From assembly GCA_003313425.1 (NCBI GenBank), contig NHZP01000037.1, positions 372,001-436,000 of the forward strand: DNA of 64,000 bases. Direction: 5' to 3'. Shown piece by piece: positions 41,965 through 52,449 of the stretch (within the stretch, counting starts at the first letter, position 1; each line of letters starts with the position of its first letter). Origin of the DNA: Pseudopyrenochaeta lycopersici. Taxonomy: Eukaryota > Ascomycota > Dothideomycetes > Pleosporales > Pseudopyrenochaetaceae. The position numbers were made by a program, and so were the translations under genes. The notes below the pieces were generated by a model. The model did no database searches. It worked only from the letters and a program-made list of their open reading frames with translations, and was not told the origin of the DNA.

Positions 41965-43032
41965 TTCTGGAGAGGATTCCTTAATGGGCTTGCCGGGATC
42001 TTTTTGTGGATTTTTTTTTTTTTTTTTTTGGGCCAACTATATATGAGATGTCAGTTCGCAAGGCTGTTATATTGCGATGAAAAGCAAGTGGGCGGGGTAA
42101 CAGCCAGGAGACAGATATCGGTGGGGTAATGAGATACCATGAAACTATGCTGTACACGACGGAGGCTTCCGGCTCGTACAGGGCTCGCTTTAATGTGAAT
42201 GGCGAAGTGTGGTTGAGGTGGTGGTGAGATATGTATGTAGGGTCTAGATTTAGAGTTTCATAATTTCTTTTGTAGCTTAAATGAAGTGGGGCCTCTAGAT
42301 GCTATTGGTGGCACTATACTCAGCTAGCTATGGTCACGCTATCAAGATGTAAGTGGCTTGGATTCTGGATTCTGGATTCTTAGAAATTTTGTGATGAGTC
42401 TTATTTTGGATATAGTTCTAGCGCATGCATATGTCCTGGCGCTCAGACGATGAGCTGATCGATGCAGATGAATTGGTGCGCTAGCGGACGGGGAAGCGGA
42501 GAGGATGGTGAAGTGCTGCCTAGATGCCATGAAAGGGTAGCGAGATGCAGATAGTTCGAATTTAGACTTTGTAATTGGGTGTGGGAAGCTGAAGGAGAAC
42601 TGTACTGCTATGTTCGAGTGGTCGTGGCTGTCCTGGCCAGCCTATTCTGTCTGTATCGTGCGGTGCTGGGAAGATCTTGCGGGTCTGCGAGAGTGGATTG
42701 GCTGTACTGGAAAGCGTGGAAGAGGAGACGGGGAGTATGGCGTTTTCGGAGATTGCATGGCGGTCAGAATTTGAAGGCAGGCATGGGTGAAGTTGGACCG
42801 ATGGTGCGGGATGATAGTAGGATCGGTTGATATGGGAGTGTAGAAGCGAACGCAGCCAGGATGAGTGAAGTATGTGAAGTGATATTAAGCGGAGCAACAT
42901 GGGTGGAGCTATACTTCTACGATATGAGGTTTGAGTGAGAGTGAAGCAAAGTAGGAGACGGCAATAGCAATAAAAGAAAAAGAATTAAGGTGAACAAGAA
43001 GATGGGTAGGCGTCAAACCAACTTTCAGACGT

Positions 43033-43354
43033 TTGTTGGACATTCATGGTGGCCTTTTGACCTTAGCAGTCGAGGTATCACAGCGGCGTCTCGGCCAGGG
43101 CCATGGGAGTTCGAACCTAGGCAGCGAGAGGTTGGCAGGACCGGGCAGACTTTGCGTGAGGTCTTGGAAGAGCTGCAGGCACAAAGACTTTTGGAAGAGG
43201 TGCAACGGCAGGATAACGAGAGAGGGACATCATCGGCAACACGGTGCCGGAGAACATGATTGTGGCGGAGAAGAGGTTAGAGGATTGCAGCGAAGCAACG
43301 ATCAAAGAGGCGGAAGCATGGGACTGGACCTCCCCGGCGTGGCGAAGCAAATAG
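43033..43354 (+). pseudogene. Plus-strand small gene remnant, unit 1
   Basis: The end of the frame reads NTVPENMIVAEKRLEDCSE and EAEAWDWTSPAWRSK before a stop at 43354. An upstream helical part reads LREVLEELQAQRLLEEVQRQ in a different frame. The same end occurs in units 2 and 3. A candidate start, MSWRSDDELI, lies at 42,432. Whether introns or frameshifts join the parts is unclear. Confidence 0.4.
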
Positions 43355-43803
43355 TATAATAATAGCAAAATGGAAGAATCTCTCCAGAATCAAGGAATAG
43401 ATAGCATGGTATAGAGAAGAGAGTTGTACAGTGATCAGGCTACAGTTTTGGTGTCGTGTGTGTTGTTCGATGGCGGCAGTAGGAGTGGGGATTGCTAAAA
43501 ATGATGCCTTAGGCAGTAGAGTTGGCTGACGAGAAAGGAAAAGAAAAGATGGAGTGAATGTGAGTGGCCGAGTTTGTTACACTACAGCCGATGCAGCTAT
43601 ACCTAACATAACAGGAAGCGCAAATCGCAGGGCGATTAGCTGAGAACAGCCTTGAGGAACGAAGGTAAAGGTAATTGTACCAGGTAATTGTACCAGGTAA
43701 TTGTAATTGTGTTCATTATTGACGAGCTTAGCTTGGTAGAAAGCATGGTATGTGGCGGACACCAGTTTCAATGATCCAATCAGAGTTGTTTTCCTGGACT
43801 CAT

Positions 43804-45325
43804 TTAGTCAATGTTTAATACTTTTTTCGTAGGCTGACGAGTTCGATGTGGTCTTGTCGTTTCCTCCGTAGATTGAATTGGAGATTCGGAGAGAGTAGAT
43901 CGATTGAAATTAATGGTAGGGGGATGGGTAGGACTTGATGGTGTTGAAGTGTTATCATGCTTGTTGTTCATTATTATCGCTGGTTGTTGATTCTTTAGGG
44001 AGTCAGGATGTGGTTGTTCGTCGAGAGTACTCGGAGATGACGAGTTTGTATCGGGAAATGTCTTTTCCGTGCTCTCTATACGTGAGCGCTTTGGCGGTGG
44101 TGACATATCCTCTGTGTATGGGGTGTCACGTGTTTGTGCTTGGATTGCAAATTAGAACAAGGTAATAGGTAGTTTGCCAGCGTATCTCACATGGCAGTAT
44201 GGTTGCAATCCTACCATCCATCGAGGGGGTTTCGGGAGTGATTGGTTCGGGGGGCTGATCAGATTTACGTTTGGCTGGGGACAGAAAGTTGGACCGGGGG
44301 TCTAAGGAGGACTGCTTAGCTGAAGAGGCTGTTGAGAGTGACATTGACATAGTACTTCGACCTGGTCTTTCCAGGAAAGACCAGGAGTCAGGAACGACGA
44401 TAAAAACGTAATCCTGTGGAAGTTGTGGCGGGTGAAGCATTACATCGTGGTTAAGAAAACCGATAACTCTGCCTGTGCAGTTGATCGTTGTGTTAGCCTG
44501 GAACTGCATGTTAGGCCTATCCGCCATCTTCTTGCAGCGCATCATCCAAGGGTTCACATGAATGGGGAAGATCACGAAGACCTGGAACTGATGGGGACCT
44601 CTGAAAGGGGGCTTGGCTGGGTTGCCCGGGTTGATGAAGGTTGAAAGCTGTACGAAGCCGCAGCATTTTTGTTGTCTGTCTGAGAGACCAAATGCGGGGT
44701 CTTTATGGAGTAATGTTAGGCCTGAGCCAATTATGGGGCCTGTGAAAGCGACAATGGGCGAGATATTGAGGAAGCAGTCTGCTGTATTGAACATGCGGGG
44801 GCCAATCCTGTAAAGTAAGTGAAAGTCAGTGTATGTAAGGTTATGAAGCTGGGGGGATGAATATACGGCTGGTAACATTGATCACGGACAATGAGAGATG
44901 GGATCGTGTAATCCTGTGCTTCATTGGGTGCGTTCGAGTCGTTGTTGGGACCAATCTCCCATGTTAATGCGTATGGGTGAACTATCCCATAGAGGACGAA
45001 GCACTGATCGCTCCAGTCTGACGGATCGATGACTGGTTGGTCATAGATAGACAAGTTGTGCTGAGCCGATATTCTCGTCATGTTCTTTGGGCTGAAGAGT
45101 CGCATATTCAGGGTTGTGCAACCAAGCTGGTGAAGGGAAGTTGACTGTTGCAATGGTCTCGAAATTGAGGCCTTTGATTTGTTGCTCTTCAGGAGATCCA
45201 AATCTGTTAAGGGGCGGTACGCGTGCTATGAAAAAGATAGACATGCCACCACCGGCAGCCTTTAGGGCTTCGGAGGGGGCGTGTTGATGTGGTGAGGCAC
45301 CTGGCGATGTAGATGTGAAGGCCAT
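43804..45325 (-). pseudogene. Unit 2 copy of the 474-aa protein gene, 11-bp deletion
   Basis: Exon 1 lacks 11 bp (CAGACTAAAAG) near 45,056, shifting the frame after HDENIGSAQ. Exon 2 is fully open here (RGPHQFQVFVIFPIHVNPWM), where unit 3 has a stop. Exon 3 is intact. Confidence 0.8.
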
Positions 45326-45775
45326 TTCTGGAGAGGATTCCTTAATGGGCTTGCGGGGATCTTTTTTTGGATTTTTTTTTGGGCGAACTATATATGAGAT
45401 GTCAGTTCGCAAGGCTGTTATATTGCGATGAAAAGCAAGTGGGCGGGGTAACGGTCAGGAGACAGATATCGGTGGGGTAATGAGATACCATAAAACTATG
45501 CTGTACACGATGGAGGCTTCCGGCTCGTACAGGGCTCGCTTCAATGTGAATGGCGAAGTGTGGTTGAGGTGGTGGTGAGATATGTATGTAGGGTCTAGAT
45601 TTAGAGTTTCATAATTTCTTTTGTAACTTAAACGAAGTGGGGCCTCTAGATGCTATTGGTGGCACTATACTCAGCTAGCTATGGTCACGCTATCAAGATG
45701 TAAGTGGCTTGGATTCTGGATTCTGGATTCTTAGAAATTTTGTGATGAGTTTCATTTTGGATATAGTTCTAGCGC

Positions 45776-45976
45776 ATGCTTATGTCCTGGCGCTCAGACG
45801 ATGAGCTGATGGAGGGTATAATGCTGCTGTCGAAGGTACGAGAGAGAGATATCATCGGCAACACAGTACCGCAGAATATGATCGCGGCGGAGAAGAGGTT
45901 AGAGGATTGCAGCAAAGCGACGATCAAAGAAGCGGAAGCGTGGGACTGGACATCCCCGACGTGGCATAGCAATTAG
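45776..45976 (+). CDS. Plus-strand small gene, unit 2 (66 aa)
   Basis: The ORF starts at an ATG: MLMSWRSDDELMEG, then RERDIIGNTVPQNMIAAEKR and EAEAWDWTSPTWHSN. In this unit the beginning and end found far apart in units 1 and 3 are contiguous, so it is either a deletion fusion or the natural form. No domain recognised. Confidence 0.4.
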   Translation: MLMSWRSDDELMEGIMLLSKVRERDIIGNTVPQNMIAAEKRLEDCSKATIKEAEAWDWTSPTWHSN

Positions 45977-46672
45977 TGTAATAACATCATTAGCGAATAA
46001 GTAGGTTCTCTCCAAAATAAAGCTATCGACAACAGTGTATAGATGCATGATGCATCGTATGATGGCGGCACAAGGAGTGGTATAAACGGAAAACTTGCAT
46101 GCCTCAGGCAGCAAGCAAAATCGCCCAAGAAGATAGAAAACAAGATCAAACGAATGCTACTGGATGAATTGGTTACGCTAGACCAAATTCAACTATACCT
46201 AACGTACTGACGATAAAGTGTTCATTAATTCTAGCAGTAGGAGGGGTAGCAGAAGGCGATAAGCTCAGAGAAATGCAAGGCACTGATTAACGAAGTGCGG
46301 TCTATCTAAGAAGATTACATGATAGGTAAAAGGATGGAAAAGGAAGTCCAAAGGTGCGATGTTCCACGTACCTTCGGGAAGTGTGGCGTCGAAGTGGCTG
46401 CAGTTTTGAGGGGTGGGAGGGGTCAGAGGCCTTTCGTTCCTCAAGGCATAACGACAGGAAGCGCAAATCGCAGGGCGATTAGCTGAGAACAGCCTTGAGG
46501 AACGAAGGTAAAGGTAATTGTACCAGGTAATTGTACCAGGTAATTGTACCAGGTAATTGTACCAGGTAATTGTAATTGTGTTCATTATTGACGAGCTTCG
46601 CTTGGTAGAAAGCATGGTATGTGGCGGACACCAGTTTCAATGATCCAATCAGAGTTGTTTTCCTGGACTCAT

Positions 46673-48205
46673 TTAGTCAATGTTTAATACTTTCTTCGTA
46701 GGCTGACGAGTTCGATGTGGTCTTGTCGTTTCCTCCGTAGATTGAATTGGAGATTCGGAGAGAGTAGATCGATTGAAATTAATGGTAGGGGGATGGGTAG
46801 GACTTGAGGGTGTTGAAGTGTTATCATGCTTGTTGTTTATTATTATCGCTGGTTGTTGATTCTTTAGGGAGTCAGGATGTGGTTGTTCGTCGAGAGTACT
46901 CGGAGATGACGAGTTTGTATCGGGAAATGTCGTTTCCGTGCTCTCTATACGTGAGCGCTTTGGCGGTGGTGACATATCCTCTGTGTATGGAGTGTCACGT
47001 GTTTGTGCTTGGATTGCAAATTAGAACAAGGCAATAGGTAGTTTGCCAGCGTATCTTACATGGCAGTATGGTTGTAATCCTACTATCTATTGAGGGGGTT
47101 TCGGGAGTGATTGGTTCGGGGGGCTGATTAGATTTACGTTTGGCTGGGGACAGAAAGTTGGACCGGGGGTCTGAGGAGGACTGCTTAGCTGAAGAGGCTG
47201 TTGAGAGTGACATTGAGATAGTACTTCGACCTGGTCTTTCCAGGAAAGACCAGGAGTCAGGAACGACGATAAAAACGTAATCCTGTGGAAGTTGTGGCGG
47301 GTGAAGCATTACATCGTGGTTAAGAAAACCGATAACTTTGCCTGTGCAGTTGATCGTTGTGTTAGCCTGGAAGTGCGTGTTAGGCCTATCCGCCATCTTC
47401 TTGCAGCGCATCATCCAAGGGTTTACATGAATGGGGAAGATCACGAAGACCTGGAACTAATGGGAACCTCTGAAAGGGGGCTTGGCTGGGTTGCCCGGGT
47501 TAATGAAGGTTGAAAGCTGTACGAAGCCGCAGCATTTTTGTTGTCTGTCTGAGAGACTAAATGCGGGGTCTTTATGGAGTAATGTTAGGCCTGAGCTAAT
47601 TATGGGGCCTGTGAAAGCGACAATGGGCGAGATATTGGGGAAGCAGTCTGCTGTATTGAACATGCGGGGGCCAATCCTGTAAAGTAAGTGAAAGTCAGTG
47701 TATGTAAGGTTATGAAGCTGGGGGGATGAATATACGGCTGGTAACATTGATCACGGACAATGAGAGATGGGATCGTGTAATCTTGCGCTTCATCGGGTGC
47801 GTCCGAGTCGTTGTTGGGACCAATCTCCCATGTCAATGCGTATGGGTGAACTATCCCATAGAGGACGAAGCACTGATCGTTCCAGTCTGACGGATCGATG
47901 ACTGGTTGGTCATAGATAGACAAGTTCAGACTAAAAGGTGCTGAGCCGATATTCTCGTCATGTTCTTTGGGCTGAAGAGTCGCATATTCAGGGTTGTGCA
48001 ACCAAGCTGGTGAAGGGAAGTTGACTGTTGCAATTGTCTCGAAATTGAGGCCTTTGATTTGTTGCTCTTCAGGAGATCCAAATCTGTTAAGGGGCGGTAC
48101 GCGTGCTATGAAAAAGATAGACATGTCACCACCGGCAGCCTTTAGGGCTTCGGAGGGGGCGTGTTGATGTGGTGAGGCATCTGGCGATGTAGATGTGAAG
48201 GCCAT
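46673..48205 (-). pseudogene. Unit 3 copy of the three-exon 474-aa protein gene, one nonsense codon
   Basis: Exons 48205-47736, 47676-47028 and 46978-46673 (introns 59 and 49 bp; donors GTATAT and GTTCTA, acceptors TTTACAG and CACAGAG, branch ACACTGAC in the first). They add to 1,425 nt, an exact 474-codon frame. A TAG at 47457-47459 replaces the CAG seen in unit 2. The protein has conserved blocks (QQIKGLNFETIATVNFPSP; NTTINCTGKVIGFLNHDVML; QLPQDYVFIVVPDSWSFL) and a disordered C-terminus with a PPPKRSRIE nuclear-signal-like motif. I do not recognise the family; the ...TGKVIG... strand pattern could be an OB fold, which is speculation. Confidence 0.75.
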
Positions 48206-49582
48206 TTCTGGAGAGGATTCCTTAATGAGCTTGCGGGGATCTTTTTTTGGGAATTTTTTTTGGGCGAACCATATATGAGATGTCAGTTCGCAAGGCTGTT
48301 ATATTGCGATGAAAAGCAAGTGGGCGGGGTAACAGCCAGGAGACAGATATCGGTGGGGTAATGAGATACCATGAAACTATGCTGTACACGACGGAGGCTT
48401 CCGGCTCGTACAGGGCTCGCTTCAATGTGAATGGCGAAGTGTGGTTGAGGTGGTGGTGAGATATGTATGTAGGGTCTAGATTTAGAGTTTCATAATTTCT
48501 TTTGTAGCTTAAATGAAGTGGGGCCTCTAGATGCTATTGGTGGCACTATACTCAGCTAGCTATGGTCACGCTATCAAGATGTAAGTGGCTTGGATTCTGG
48601 ATTCTGGATTCTTAGAAATCTTGTGATGAGTCTCATTTTGGATATAGTTCTAGCGCATGCTTATGTCCTGGCGCTCAGACGATGAGCTGATCGATGCAGA
48701 TGAATTGGTGTGCTAGCGGACGGGGAAGCGGAGAGGATGGTGAAGTGCTGCCTAGATGCCATGAAAGGGTAGGAGAACTGTACTGCTATGTTCGAGTGGT
48801 CGTGGCTGTCCTGGCCAGCCTATTCTGTTTGTATCGTGCGGTGCTGGGAAGATGCTTGCGGTGAAGTTGGACCGATGGTGCGGGATGATAGTAGGATCGG
48901 TTGATATGGGAGTGTAGAAGCGAACGCATCCAGGATGAGTGAAGTATGTGAAGTGGTATTAAGCGGAGCAACAAAGCAAAGTAGGAGACGGCAATAGCGA
49001 TAAAAGAAAAAGATGGCCTTTTGACCTTAGCAGTCGAGGTATCACAGCGACGTCTCGGCCAGGGCCATGGGAGTTCGAACTTAGGCAGCGAGAGGTTGGC
49101 AGGACCGGGCAGACTTTGCGTGAGGTCTTGGAAGAGCTGCAGGCACAAAGACTTTTGGAAGAGGTGCAACGGCAGGATAACGAGAGAGGGACATCATCGG
49201 CAACACGGTGCCGGAGAACATGATTGTGGCGGAGAAGAGGTTAGAGGATTGCAGCGAAGCAACGATCAAAGAGGCGGAAGCATGGAACTGGACCTCCCCC
49301 GGCGTGGCGAAGCAAATAGTATAATAATAGCAAAATGGAAGAATCTCTCCAGAATCAAGCAATAGACAGCATGGTATAGAGAAGAGAGTTGTACAGTGAT
49401 CAGGCTACAGTTTTGGTGTCGTGTGTGTTGTTCGATGGCGGCAGTAGGAGTGGGGATTGCCAAAAATGATGCCTTAGGCAGTAGAGTTGGCTGACGAGAA
49501 AGGAAAAGAAAAGATGGAGTGAATGCGAGTGGCCGAGTTTGTTACACTACAGCCGATGCAGCTATACCTAACATAATAACGA

Positions 49583-50052
49583 TAAACTTGACGTAATTTA
49601 TCTGCTGAAGGGGCAGGTGAAGACGAAGAACTCAGATAAAGTGTAAGGAGCTGAGCGTGAATAGATGGATATATTGGGCCATATCAATACGATCATACGT
49701 AACGTAGAAAGATGAAAAAAGATCTCAAAAAGATTCGATTCTCATGTGGTGTGGCGTCGGAGTGGCTGCAGTTTTGAGGGGCGGGAGGCGTCAGAGGCCT
49801 TTCGTTCCTCAAGGCATAAACTTGACGTAATTTATCTGCTGAAGGGGCAGGTGAAGACGAAGAACTCAGATAAAGTGTAAGGAACTGAGCGTGAATAGAT
49901 GGATATATTACGCCATATCAATACGATCATACGTAACGTAGAGAGATGAAAAAAGATCTCAAAAAGATTCGATTCTCATGTGGTGTGGCGTCGGAAGTGG
50001 CTGCAGTTTTGAGGGGCGGGAGGCGTCAGAGGCCTTTCGTTCCTCAAGGCAT
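49583..50052. repeat. Tandem duplication of about 234 bp at the right end of the element
   Basis: The segment from TAAACTTGACGTAATTTATC to CTTTCGTTCCTCAAGGCAT occurs at 49583-49816 and again at 49817-50052 with few differences. Only the second copy continues into the terminal GCACGT before TA. Confidence 0.9.
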
Positions 50053-50060
50053 GCACGTTA

Positions 50061-50194
50061 GTAATCTTGCCATATAATCTCAGACGTGCGGGGTCAGGTT
50101 TACCAGACTAAGACACAACACACACACAATACAACTCTGCTGTTCACTATCAATTATTTTGACTTCTCATCATTTAAGCACGTCCAGTGCGACA
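50061..50194 (+). repeat. Right 134 bp of the split Copia LTR
   Basis: GTAATCTTGCCATATAATC to CCAGTGCGACA matches the 5' LTR at 21,857-22,040 to its last base. With the left part the total is 184 bp. A (CAT)n microsatellite starts right after the LTR. Confidence 0.95.
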
Positions 50195-50228
50195 ATTCAT
50201 CATCATCATCATCATCATCATCATCGAC
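50195..50228. repeat. (CAT)n microsatellite
   Basis: ATTCATCATCATC and onward, about ten units, directly at the Copia 3' border. The expected 5-bp target duplication would be ATTCA. Confidence 0.85.
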
Positions 50229-50737
50229 GTTGCATGAATCATCCTCGTACTGCCGCCACAGGGTTGAAAATGCCTTCTAGGCGAGTTAGCGAGGCTAGAG
50301 GATTACATACTTCAATATTATAACTATTAGGAGTGATGAGCGCTTAGTAGTGGAGCTGTGGTAGAGGAGTCCTTCCACGTTGTAAATTGAGGGCTTCCGC
50401 AAATCAAGTACGGGGGTGACAATAACAGTTGTATTTTTTCTGATAGCAGCGGTCAGGAGGTTGAGGAGGACCTCCTGCACACGACCTGAGTAACGCAACA
50501 TAAATATTCGGACGTGGTTAGAGTCCCTCTTGCTTTGAATTCTAAGTACCTGTAATTTTTCTCGTTACGGAGTGATTCTCGCTACGTAGTGAGGGATGTT
50601 ATTATCTATTTTATCTGCAGCTGGCGGCTTATCCTGGTACGCGCAGTACCCTAATTATATACCTCAGCTCAAACATGCTCATTTGCTTTCAATCGTCCGT
50701 GTGGTGGAACTACCTAAACTGCCTCTTATATAGGGGT
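50229..50737. other. Spacer with a DNA-transposon end at 50,599
   Basis: 50,540-50,599 is the inverted, diverged form of the ends at 16,508 and 27,236 (CGCTACGTAGTGAGGGATGT followed by TA) and also resembles the left end of the 19.4-kb element. No gene. Confidence 0.5.
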
Positions 50738-51488
50738 TCATTTTAGGCTCCCGCCCTTTTCCCGCTCCCTGGCCTTCTGCCCTCGTGATTGCGCCTTCTT
50801 CTTGCAGGGTGGCTGTGGCAGAGAAAGGGGAATGATCCCGCAGGGAGAGGATACAAGGTCCAGCCCGTGCTGGCTTCTGATCACCCCCAACTCGCGCTCG
50901 GCAGCACTGACGCGGTTGGATGCCTCCACCAGTTCGCATTGATGGGTCTTCACCATTTCTGCCTTGTCTTGCTCGAGCTGTTGGACTCTTGCCTCTTGCT
51001 CTACATATCGCGCGCTAGATGCCGATTTATTCTCGCACTGGCAGCTGGGACTCCCACGTAGGTAGTCCTCCACTATCGTCTCGTATCCCTGAATGAGCCT
51101 GCAGCTTTGCTTCCAGTCTCGAAAAAGGTTACAGTAGCTGTTTCTTAGTCGATTAAACTCCTCCGCAGTTTCATGGTGGGTCTGTTGAAGCTCTGTGTAG
51201 GAATTCATCAGTTCGGAATGGACTTCTTGCGTACTCTTCAGAGTTGTGTTGAGCTGGGTGAGAGAGTCCCAGCTGGAGTAGAGCATTTGACGACATAGCT
51301 CGTTGGTGCTCGACGCTTCGTCGAGCTTTGCGATGGTAGCAGAAAATTCACCGTCTGTTGGGCAAGCTGGTTGAAACAAGCTGGCACCGAAAGTATGCCT
51401 CTGATTGGCTTAGTCTTGCATGCAACAATAGCGTCATACATACTGGCAGCTGCGACACCGAGTTATCTTCCTCTATTCTGGAGGCCAT
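50738..51488 (-). CDS. Coiled-coil protein, probably two exons
   Basis: The main frame (to 50738) carries coiled coils (QEVHSELMNSYTELQQTHHE; QEARVQQLEQDKAEMV) and a basic tail (KKKAQSRGQKAREREKGG). It has no ATG at its start. An upstream ATG at 51488 (MASRIEEDNSVSQLPV) followed by a GTATGA donor and a CAG acceptor near 51,355-51,365 joins in frame. Function unknown. Confidence 0.5.
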
Positions 51489-51762
51489 GCTCGAGTTTGT
51501 CGTGGGCGGCTTCTTAGGTTCGACAAAAGAATCGAAAATACAGCGTGGCTTGCATTCTCTAGTGCAAATTGGTCTCATTTTGAGCGCATCGCCATGATTC
51601 ATTCGGCAGCTGCGCCATAGCAAATAGCAAAGCTGCAGATACAAAGATGGATTGTTAAAACTAGAATAGCATAAGCGCCAGTGCAGCATTCGCGGCTATG
51701 ATTAGCTTCTAGTTACAGATTCAGTCAGCTTCTAATTATGTGACTTTAGCGCCCGATTGTAT

Positions 51763-52062
51763 TCATTCCCCAACGCTTCGATCCAACTGCTCCTGCCGTA
51801 TCAAGTCGTCCAGTATCAGCCGTTCAATCACGGCGTCGAGCGCAATCTCTTCCTCAGAACATGTGCACCGGTACTGTGGCTCATCAGCGCTACCATTTGA
51901 TTCTTCTCTGCTCGGTGATGGGGTTGCCTCGGCTATGCGGGGAAGTAGCTGAAGTTGCTCGAGCAGCACTTTGTGGGCGAGCAGCCTTCGAAGGCACTCT
52001 CTTTCTCGGCTGGCTCTTTGCGCAATGCGTTTCTGAGGCGAAGGGAGTTGAGCTGCAATCAT
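51763..52062 (-). CDS. Small helical protein (99 aa)
   Basis: The ATG is at 52062. An arginine-rich, leucine-rich helix (RASRERECLRRLLAHKVLLE) is followed by a Ser/Glu-rich linker and an acidic helix (SEEEIALDAVIERLILDDLI). The basic-then-leucine arrangement is reminiscent of bZIP-like factors but too short to claim it. Confidence 0.45.
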   Translation of the reverse strand: MIAAQLPSPQKRIAQRASRERECLRRLLAHKVLLEQLQLLPRIAEATPSPSREESNGSADEPQYRCTCSEEEIALDAVIERLILDDLIRQEQLDRSVGE

Positions 52063-52449
52063 GATAGCGCAAGATTGTTGCTCTTTGAAGGTATCCTAGG
52101 TTTTTCTCATTAACTCACCTAACCTAACGTCCAAAGATCAAAACCGGCCCGACACTTTGAGATGGAAGCGCCACGCTGCGCATCTGAGAATGCACCCTTT
52201 TCTCGCAGCACAAAGGTATCTCACGTTCAACACACGGGGAGCCGAAAATTGGGCAAATACCTAAAAACAGCTCTAAGCAAGTAACAGCAAGTTCAGGAAG
52301 ACAGCTGTACTGTCACAGCACACTGAGAGCATAGCCTTTTAATAGAAAGTTCAATGAGACCCTAAAACGGTTCTGTGGTATATGTAGCGCAACGCGTCAA
52401 GGTATTGTAACCCAGGGGCAAGCCACTCTTCCACCACCCCCTTGACAGC

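Larger units (their letters stand above)
40242..43610 (-). repeat. Tandem unit 1
   Basis: Starts CAGGAAGCGCAAATCGCAGG and ends at CTATACCTAACATAA, where unit 2 starts with the same CAGGAAGCG. It holds a pseudogene of the 474-aa protein on the minus strand and a short plus-strand gene remnant. Compared with unit 3 it keeps about 180 bp of extra sequence in the 42.5-43.0 kb interval. Near the start there are two copies of a 13-bp repeat, TACCAGGTAATTG. A run of 20 or so T is at about 42,008. Confidence 0.85.
43611..46452 (-). repeat. Tandem unit 2
   Basis: Same start as unit 1 (ACAGGAAGCGCAAATCGCAG) and ends CCTTTCGTTCCTCAAGGCAT. It is shorter because a block between the start of the small plus-strand gene and its conserved end is missing. 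Two copies of the 13-bp repeat are present. Confidence 0.85.
46453..50052 (-). repeat. Tandem unit 3
   Basis: Same start; four copies of the 13-bp TACCAGGTAATTG repeat rather than two. It ends in two tandem copies of a roughly 234-bp segment and supplies the right end of the 19.4-kb element. Confidence 0.85.
30615..50058 (+). mobile_element. 19,444-bp composite DNA element inserted into a Copia LTR
   Basis: The segment starts ACGTGCATCCCTTCGTAACG and ends with the complement of ACGTGCATGCCTTGAGGAAC; both ends fit ACGTGCAT-CCTT with weaker similarity to about 24 bp. TA is duplicated at both borders, and the outside sequences join to an exact 184-bp LTR. Inside, in order, lie a 2,076-bp mariner-bearing segment, 5.5 kb of small genes, the inverted copy of the 2,076-bp segment, and three tandem units of about 3 kb. 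TA target duplication points to Tc1/mariner/pogo-type chemistry; the internal transposase may or may not be the one that moved the whole. A related end is at 23,025. Confidence 0.85.

Noticed and set aside
40565..47037. Plus-strand ORFs of 76-77 codons repeated in the three units
   Set aside because: Repeated only because the units are repeated; antisense to the third exon of the 474-aa gene.
27236..50599. One 23-kb element from the terminus at 27,236 to that at 50,599
   Set aside because: The ends are diverged from each other and the interval includes an older Copia and a Helitron fragment; no junction evidence.
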